DNA of 6,529 nucleotides, from the NCBI GenBank assembly GCA_023473405.1, contig JAMCZD010000242.1, forward strand, positions 1 through 6,529, given 5' to 3'. This document shows positions 1 through 3,842 of this stretch, in pieces. Position 1 is the first letter of the stretch, and each line of letters starts with the position of its first letter. The notes under the pieces are model-generated. The model ran no database searches and was not told where the DNA came from. It worked only from the letters and a program-made list of their open reading frames with translations. The translations under genes were made by a program, and so were the position numbers. This stretch comes from Candidatus Omnitrophota bacterium (GTDB lineage: Bacteria > Verrucomicrobiota > Verrucomicrobiia > Limisphaerales > UBA1319).

Positions 1-28
1 CGGCCTGGAACGTTCTTCTCTGTGGATG
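1..28. repeat. 28-bp inverted repeat, edge copy (inside GH2 frame)
   Basis: This is the exact inverted copy of 3061-3088 and may extend beyond the window. Read on the plus strand in the PIN frame it gives GLERSSLWM, followed by PLET and a stop at 41-43. Read on the minus strand it forms the last codons of the visible GH2 frame. A 28-base match in 6.5 kb is far beyond chance, so it is a true duplication or an assembly product. Confidence 0.9.
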
Positions 29-2346
29 CCTTTGGAGACGTAGTCGTTGGCCCGTTCCCAATCCTGGGTGTGAAACTTCCAGGCCGGGGTTCCCCGCGTC
101 ACTTCTTCCGTCCCCAGGTATTCGCGGATCGAGTCCAGGTGACAGGGGCCGAGAATCCCGTATTCGCTCACGAAACGGACACGGAATTCGGACGCGATAT
201 CCATGGGCGTCATGAAGGCGCAATACCAACCATGGGTATCGCCGGACAAGTTGCCGCCGCAGGGGCTGCCCGGCCAGTAAGGACGCTTCGGGTCCAGTTT
301 CATGCAGAGGTCCGGAAGGGTCTGCTGGAATAATTTCTTGCAGCCGGCATAGCATTCATTGTTGCCACTCCAGAGGGCGATACTGGGGTGATGGCGCAGC
401 ATACGAACGGCCGACGTGATTTCGGCCTGCACGGTGGCCATGAACGACGAGTTGTCCTCCGGGTAAGGCGAGCAAGCGAACATGAAATCGTGCCAGATAA
501 GAATCCCGGCGCGGTCGCAAGCCTCATAGAAGGCGGGTCCTTCAAATTCGGAAACGCCGTTGAGGCGGAACATGTTCATATGGGCGTTCTTTGCTTCCGC
601 CACCAGGGTTTGGTACTTGGCATCGGACACGCGGGCCAGGATGGCATCTTGGGGACCAAGGTTACCGCCGCGGCAGAAGACGTCCTGGCCGTTGACGCGG
701 AAACAGAATCGGGTGCCTTGGGCGAGGCGTTGGCGATCGATCTCGATGGTGCGCAGGCCGATCGAGAATTCCCGTCGATCGCTGGTCGCAACGCCGGACC
801 CGTCCAATACCCGCGCCACAATTTGATACAACGGTTGGTCGCCCATGCCGTTGGGCCACCAGAGTTTGGCATCCGGTATTTCGATCACGTCCCGGATTGG
901 CATCCGGCCTGGGGGCGCGTCCACGGCATAGTGGCGAGTGACCGTTGTCCCGCCGTCGGGCGGGCGGATTTCCAGGTCGAGGGTGCAGGCGCGCAGCTTG
1001 GCCGAGTTCAAGTTTTCGAGCACCGCTTCCATCTCGAGGGATACCTGGTTTCCCTGTCTCAAGGTGTCCATGCGCAGGTCATGGAGCACGGCGTACCTGC
1101 GGCCTTCGAGTCGCACGCTCCGCCAGATGCCGATGTTCGGCAATCCATCCACCCAGTCCCAGCCCCACTCGAATTGTGGTTTCCGCAGCCAGATTCTCCC
1201 GGGCCACATAAAAGTTGCCGGCGACTTGCCAAGGTCGCGAGGGGCCAATTCACTGCCTTCAGTCAGGCGCACCACCAACTCGTTACGGCCGGGCCGCAGG
1301 AACGGTTTTACTTCAAACACAGCGGGAACAAAGGCATCGGCGGACTCGCCGGCCAGTTTCCCGTTGACAAAGACCTGCGCATACAGATCGAGTCCGTCGA
1401 ACACCAATCGCTGGCGTTCGAACCGCTGAAAACCGGCTTCGAGCTCGAACGAGGTCCGATACCACCACGAATTGGTTTTCGTCCAACGACATTGAGGCAT
1501 GTTGAGGCCGACGGCGGGATCGGGCATCTTCCCGGCTTTAACCAGGTCAAGGTGAATCTCGCCGGGCACCTGGGCGGGTATCCAGCCGTCCGACGCCGAC
1601 TGAACCCGGGCCAAACCGGACTCGCCGATGCAGGTTAACGGCTCGGGACAGGCTTGCCAGGTCCCGTCCAAGCGGACATCGGTGCCCTCGAGGCTCTTCT
1701 TCCTTTCCGAGCTGGTTAATCGCTCGACTTGAAATTGAGCAAACGACAGAGATGCCGATCCCTTGGAACCACCGTTGAGGCCAGGGTAACCCGTTACGGT
1801 GTCATCATAGTCGGTCCAGGTAATCATCCATTCCGCCGGCTCGGGACTGCTATCGGCCCACGCCTTTCCGCAAATCTCCTCGCCGCTCTTGGATAGCTTC
1901 ATCCAATACCATTTCCCGGTCTCATAAACAAAGTCGCATCCGTCCCCCCAGGCCACGAAGTCATGCAGGAATTGGAGCCTGCCGCGATGAAACACCAGGT
2001 TGAGTCCGTGGCCATCTCCCCTGTCCGAGCAAACGCAAATGCCAACCCGCGAGTCGCTGTCGCCTTCCCAAGAGTCGATGCGCAATTTCGCCGTAACGAC
2101 CACATCAGTTGACCAATCCTCGGCGTCTCCCGTCACTATGATGGCCTTCTTCGGATCATCGGGACCGGGATCGGTCTGCCTGAGACACCCATCTCTGACT
2201 TCCCACCTGCCACCTATTGTCTCCCAGGGTTGGGAAAGCCCATTCGTAAAGTCCCAGGCAAAAACCCGGCCTGGATTAGGCCCGGTGTTTGCAGAAGCCG
2301 CCACGGCAATCATGCCGATAAAGACCAAGGTTAAGATGCTCTTCAT
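1..2346 (-). CDS. Secreted glycoside hydrolase family 2 enzyme, beta-mannosidase-like, with extra N-terminal jelly-roll-like domain (3' end outside window)
   Basis: This frame is open for 782 codons from the ATG at 2346 to the window edge. Residues 1-19 look like a signal peptide (MKSILTLVFIG..., likely cleavage after ASA), so the enzyme should leave the cytoplasm. Residues about 25-215 (VFAWDFTNG, GGRWEV, WYWMKL) resemble a concanavalin-like or LamG/DUF1080-type sandwich, an addition to the usual GH2 plan. GH2 proper begins near residue 223 (RLDGTW), with the sugar-binding motif SWWYRTSF near 293-300, GGN at 560-562, FRLNG around R594 and WHDF at 618-621. The proposed acid/base is E664 in HPSIALWSGNNE and the proposed nucleophile E728 in SEYG. 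The SGNNE form favours beta-mannosidase; a related exo-glycosidase specificity is possible. Family length suggests about 80-150 residues are missing. The last visible residues (IHREERSRP) are encoded by a 28-bp sequence shared with the PIN remnant at 3061-3088, so the natural C-terminus may be disrupted or mis-assembled there. Confidence 0.9.
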   Translation of the reverse strand, partial: MKSILTLVFIGMIAVAASANTGPNPGRVFAWDFTNGLSQPWETIGGRWEVRDGCLRQTDPGPDDPKKAIIVTGDAEDWSTDVVVTAKLRIDSWEGDSDSRVGICVCSDRGDGHGLNLVFHRGRLQFLHDFVAWGDGCDFVYETGKWYWMKLSKSGEEICGKAWADSSPEPAEWMITWTDYDDTVTGYPGLNGGSKGSASLSFAQFQVERLTSSERKKSLEGTDVRLDGTWQACPEPLTCIGESGLARVQSASDGWIPAQVPGEIHLDLVKAGKMPDPAVGLNMPQCRWTKTNSWWYRTSFELEAGFQRFERQRLVFDGLDLYAQVFVNGKLAGESADAFVPAVFEVKPFLRPGRNELVVRLTEGSELAPRDLGKSPATFMWPGRIWLRKPQFEWGWDWVDGLPNIGIWRSVRLEGRRYAVLHDLRMDTLRQGNQVSLEMEAVLENLNSAKLRACTLDLEIRPPDGGTTVTRHYAVDAPPGRMPIRDVIEIPDAKLWWPNGMGDQPLYQIVARVLDGSGVATSDRREFSIGLRTIEIDRQRLAQGTRFCFRVNGQDVFCRGGNLGPQDAILARVSDAKYQTLVAEAKNAHMNMFRLNGVSEFEGPAFYEACDRAGILIWHDFMFACSPYPEDNSSFMATVQAEITSAVRMLRHHPSIALWSGNNECYAGCKKLFQQTLPDLCMKLDPKRPYWPGSPCGGNLSGDTHGWYCAFMTPMDIASEFRVRFVSEYGILGPCHLDSIREYLGTEEVTRGTPAWKFHTQDWERANDYVSKGIHREERSRP

Positions 2347-2352
2347 AATCAA

Positions 2353-2357
2353 TCCTC
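2353..2357 (-). promoter_or_regulatory. Ribosome binding site of the GH2 gene
   Basis: Read on the minus strand this is GAGGA, six bases before the ATG at 2346. It is the clearest Shine-Dalgarno site in the window. Together with the signal peptide that follows, it fixes the GH2 start codon. It also suggests that GH2 is initiated independently rather than by coupling to the DUF2721 gene 209 nt upstream. Confidence 0.7.
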
Positions 2358-2396
2358 GCGAAACTCGGCAGAGGAACAAACACAACGGCCTGGCAT

Positions 2397-2428
2397 CAAT
2401 TCAAGATGCGCCGGCCTTGACTGAATTG
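2397..2428. promoter_or_regulatory. Operator-like palindrome upstream of the GH2 gene
   Basis: The site has the symmetric form CAATTCA-N6-GCCGGC-N6-TGAATTG. Outer 7-base arms and a 6-base central palindrome share the same centre, while both 6-base spacers are unrelated. It lies 50 bases upstream of the GH2 start, where a repressor or activator dimer could act. No convincing sigma70 promoter is visible next to it, and the binding protein is unknown. Chance cannot be excluded. Confidence 0.35.
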
Positions 2429-2450
2429 TGTTCATTCGGTAACGTCCATG

Positions 2451-2468
2451 ATTGAACCTGGTTCCAAT
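2451..2468. promoter_or_regulatory. Second imperfect inverted repeat in the GH2 upstream gap
   Basis: The sequence ATTGAACC-T-GGTTCCAAT is an inverted repeat apart from one extra base in the right arm. It lies about 105 bases upstream of the GH2 start and 88 bases past the DUF2721 stop. An operator role is possible, and the loop is too short for a terminator. This rests only on symmetry. Confidence 0.25.
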
Positions 2469-2496
2469 GGGTAATGCAAATGAATTGTGTGCCACC

Positions 2497-2517
2497 GGCG
2501 GCGTGCTCCCACGCGCC
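2497..2517 (-). terminator. Possible hairpin terminator after the DUF2721 gene
   Basis: A GC-rich hairpin can form from GGC plus GCGTG pairing with CACGC plus GCC, giving 8 base pairs with one bulged base and the loop CTCC (plus-strand reading). It sits about 40 bases past the stop of the DUF2721 gene, at the end of the toxin-antitoxin operon. No run of T follows on the minus strand, so it is not a typical intrinsic terminator and may be only a pause or processing site. Confidence 0.3.
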
Positions 2518-2555
2518 AGAATGGACCTTCACCGAAGCCAACATTGAGAGGCAGT

Positions 2556-3011
2556 CTATGACTCCGGGCTGTCCTCCCGGGCGGAGTCCATCTCGAGTTT
2601 CAAGGCTGCCAGGGACAGGTTGATGTCACGGGTAAACATGGCTAGGGACCCGATCAGCGAGACCATGCAGGCGCAGAAGAGGAAGATGATGACCAGGGCC
2701 AGCTCAAAGTGATACAGGGCCGATAAGAACAAGGCAATGATCAGGATAGCCGCCAGGAGCAAGCTGACCGCCGCCCATGTGATCGTCATCCGGACAAGCC
2801 GGGCGCGATCGGACAGAATCCGCAACTGGGCGCGAATTCGTTCCCGGGCGGGTTCGGGGGACTGCCGCAATACTTCCAGGAGCAATCTTGAACGGTCGAT
2901 CACGCGACCGAGGCGATTGGTCATGGAGAGCAAAAGCAAGCCAATGCCCGATATTAGAATCACCGGGCTGATCGCCAATTGGAGGACCGATACTAGTTCT
3001 CTAAATTTCAT
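2556..3011 (-). CDS. DUF2721 family integral membrane protein
   Basis: The product is 151 residues, close to the usual size of this family. It has three probable membrane segments, at about residues 11-30, 76-99 and 103-126. A charged stretch between the first two contains TNRLGRVIDRSRLLL (residues 31-45), which matches the family signature of a conserved asparagine-arginine followed by a DR pair. The C-terminal tail is acidic and hydrophilic. The family's biochemical function is not known to me. The ATG overlaps the end of the broken PIN gene by 11 bases and only a weak GGA lies upstream, so translation probably depends on coupling or on a start context altered by the insertion. Its first 29 bases recur at 3518-3546 beyond the toxin-antitoxin segment. 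Confidence 0.85.
   Translation of the reverse strand: MKFRELVSVLQLAISPVILISGIGLLLLSMTNRLGRVIDRSRLLLEVLRQSPEPARERIRAQLRILSDRARLVRMTITWAAVSLLLAAILIIALFLSALYHFELALVIIFLFCACMVSLIGSLAMFTRDINLSLAALKLEMDSAREDSPES
2983..3011 (-). repeat. 29-bp direct repeat, copy A (5' end of DUF2721 gene)
   Basis: This copy encodes MKFRELVSVL, the true N-terminus of the DUF2721 protein. It matches copy B at 3518-3546 in the same orientation at 26 of 29 positions. The differences give one arginine-to-lysine change and one silent third-position change, so the pair looks like diverged coding sequence. The two copies bracket the antitoxin and the broken toxin. Confidence 0.8.
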
Positions 3012-3269
3012 TGAAGAGTTTTTCCAAAAAAGCCCAGGCTTCAGCGCGAACCCTGCGAGACATCCACAGAGAAGAACGTTCCAGGCCGGCCAGAAATGAT
3101 TTTGCTTCTGGTTCTTTCAAGAGCTTGTGGGCCGCGGCCCAAAGCACGACTCCAAGTGAGCCGTGCGCCTCGATGGCCAAAAAATCTCTCCGATGAGCGG
3201 CAGCAAATGAAGCCCACCCGCCTCATGTAAATGTAGGATTGGGCCCGTGTCCGCCAGAAGCCGTTTCAT
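3001..3269 (-). pseudogene. Broken PIN-domain toxin gene with internal deletion and frame change
   Basis: Starting at the ATG at 3269, the frame gives MKRLLADTGPILHLHEAGG..., a typical PIN N-terminus with the first acidic residue at D7. After about 30 residues (LLPLIGEIF) it runs on as unrelated sequence to a TGA at 3117-3119. A different frame, ending at TAG 3001-3003, then carries the C-terminal part of the same family (IEAHGSLGVVLWAAAHKLL, SSLWMSRRV, AWAFLEKLF). The join is near the T6 run at about 3178-3183. Only about 89 codons remain against roughly 150 in intact relatives, and the missing middle should hold the other metal-binding acidic residues, so RNase activity is not expected. The ATG overlaps the antitoxin stop (ATGA), the normal antitoxin-toxin arrangement. 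The last codons and stop fall inside the DUF2721 start. Family placement is from recognition of motifs. Confidence 0.75.
3061..3088. repeat. 28-bp inverted repeat, internal copy (in PIN remnant)
   Basis: These 28 bases are the exact reverse complement of window positions 1-28. In the PIN frame on the minus strand they encode the conserved GLERSSLWM stretch, so this copy sits in its expected place. Identity stops just after the ATG codon on one side; on the other side it runs to the window edge. Confidence 0.9.
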
Positions 3270-3466
3270 TCCGCGGGCTTTTCGTTCAGAACCCAGGCAA
3301 TGTCTTTCAATTGTTGCTGCTCCATCAGTTCAAAACGACGGCTGGAAATGAACTCATGCAAAGCGACAAGAACGACTTCCGTCGCATTTTTAAACTTACC
3401 GGTTTCCACGGCTTCAGTGATTTCGCGCGCCATTTGGTCCGGCAATTCCACTTGCAGCGTTTTCAT
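3266..3466 (-). CDS. Ribbon-helix-helix antitoxin (CopG/ParD-like), partner of the broken PIN toxin
   Basis: The product is 66 residues, normal for this class. Residues 3-8 (TLQVEL) form the predicted DNA-contacting strand, followed by helix 1 (about 10-22) and helix 2 (about 27-40, NATEVVLVALHEF). The C-terminal part (about 41-66) would be the toxin-binding tail. Such proteins bind as dimers to their own promoter and neutralise the partner toxin. The stop overlaps the toxin start by ATGA, the standard antitoxin-first arrangement. The only Shine-Dalgarno-like bases (AGGCGAG) lie about 14 bases upstream, which is far. The start also overlaps the stop of a 27-codon remnant by ATGA, so coupling is possible. 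A weak TTGGAT/TAAATT pair just upstream would give a nearly leaderless transcript. With its toxin broken, this gene is an orphan that may still regulate or cross-neutralise. Confidence 0.8.
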   Translation of the reverse strand: MKTLQVELPDQMAREITEAVETGKFKNATEVVLVALHEFISSRRFELMEQQQLKDIAWVLNEKPAE

Positions 3467-3546
3467 ATTAGTAATTTAATCTCGCCTGGCGGTCGAATCC
3501 AACTTCCTTTTGTGCGAAGGACCGATACCAGTTCCTTAAATTTCAT
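3463..3546 (-). pseudogene. 27-codon remnant of a DUF2721-type 5' end, leading into the antitoxin
   Basis: The frame starts MKFKELVSVL, matching the DUF2721 N-terminus (MKFRELVSVL), then changes abruptly to RTKGSWIRPPGEIKLLI and stops at a TGA overlapping the antitoxin ATG. The first 29 bases are copy B of the direct repeat. The most likely reading is a gene start cut off by the toxin-antitoxin segment. If still translated it would act only as a leader peptide coupled to the antitoxin. A HicA-like start was considered because MKFKELV is common there, but the rest does not fit. Confidence 0.5.
3518..3546 (-). repeat. 29-bp direct repeat, copy B
   Basis: This is the partner of copy A at 2983-3011, in the same orientation, with 26 of 29 bases the same. 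It encodes MKFKELVSVL. The DNA between the copies (3012-3517, about 506 bp) holds the antitoxin and the toxin remnant and little else, which fits an inserted or recombined unit. Confidence 0.8.
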
Positions 3547-3842
3547 CCGTGATGAGTATCGGCGATTAGGTCCTGAATTGGCAAGAGCGGGAGATGATGC
3601 GCTTGGGGCGAGGGTTTGGCATTCATGACTGATTGTGGCATTCGCGCTCCCAGGCCGGGGTTGAACTTGCAGTTAGAATTCGTATCCCACGGTTCAAATA
3701 CTTGCAGGCCCATGCTTGCAAAACGTTCCCTTTTTCCTTGCGCCTCAACTTGAACCCGGAGTACGGTGGTCACGACCGTGAGAAGGCACCTCATCAATGG
3801 CCGCTGCTGGGAACGAGGTAAACATCCCCAACCCATTTCTTT
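3547..3842. other. Divergent intergenic region without a convincing gene
   Basis: This stretch separates the minus-strand toxin-antitoxin operon from the plus-strand beta-helix gene and should hold at least the latter's promoter. A minus-strand frame (3543-3863) is open for 106 codons, but it overlaps the beta-helix start, shows no recognisable domain and has proline- and arginine-rich runs typical of chance frames. No good sigma70 promoter, riboswitch or RNA gene is visible. A short inverted repeat, CACG-AC-CGTG, lies near 3769-3778. Confidence 0.5.

Noticed and set aside
388..1638. Long 416-codon open frame on the plus strand, antisense to GH2
   Set aside because: It is a shadow of the GH2 gene. 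The minus-strand frame carries clear GH2 motifs and catalytic residues throughout, and the antisense product resembles nothing.
3170..3190. Programmed frameshift at the T6 run to give a full PIN toxin
   Set aside because: A slip there would join the two halves, but the product would be only about 89 residues and still lack the central catalytic region, so deletion is the simpler reading.
3239..3628. 129-codon plus-strand frame across the antitoxin
   Set aside because: It runs antisense to a well-supported RHH antitoxin with correct overlap to its toxin, and shows no domain of its own.
79..3662. Shared 13-mer CCAGGCCGGGGTT at 79-91 and 3650-3662
   Set aside because: One 13-base match in a 6.5-kb GC-rich window is expected by chance, unlike the 28-bp and 29-bp repeats.
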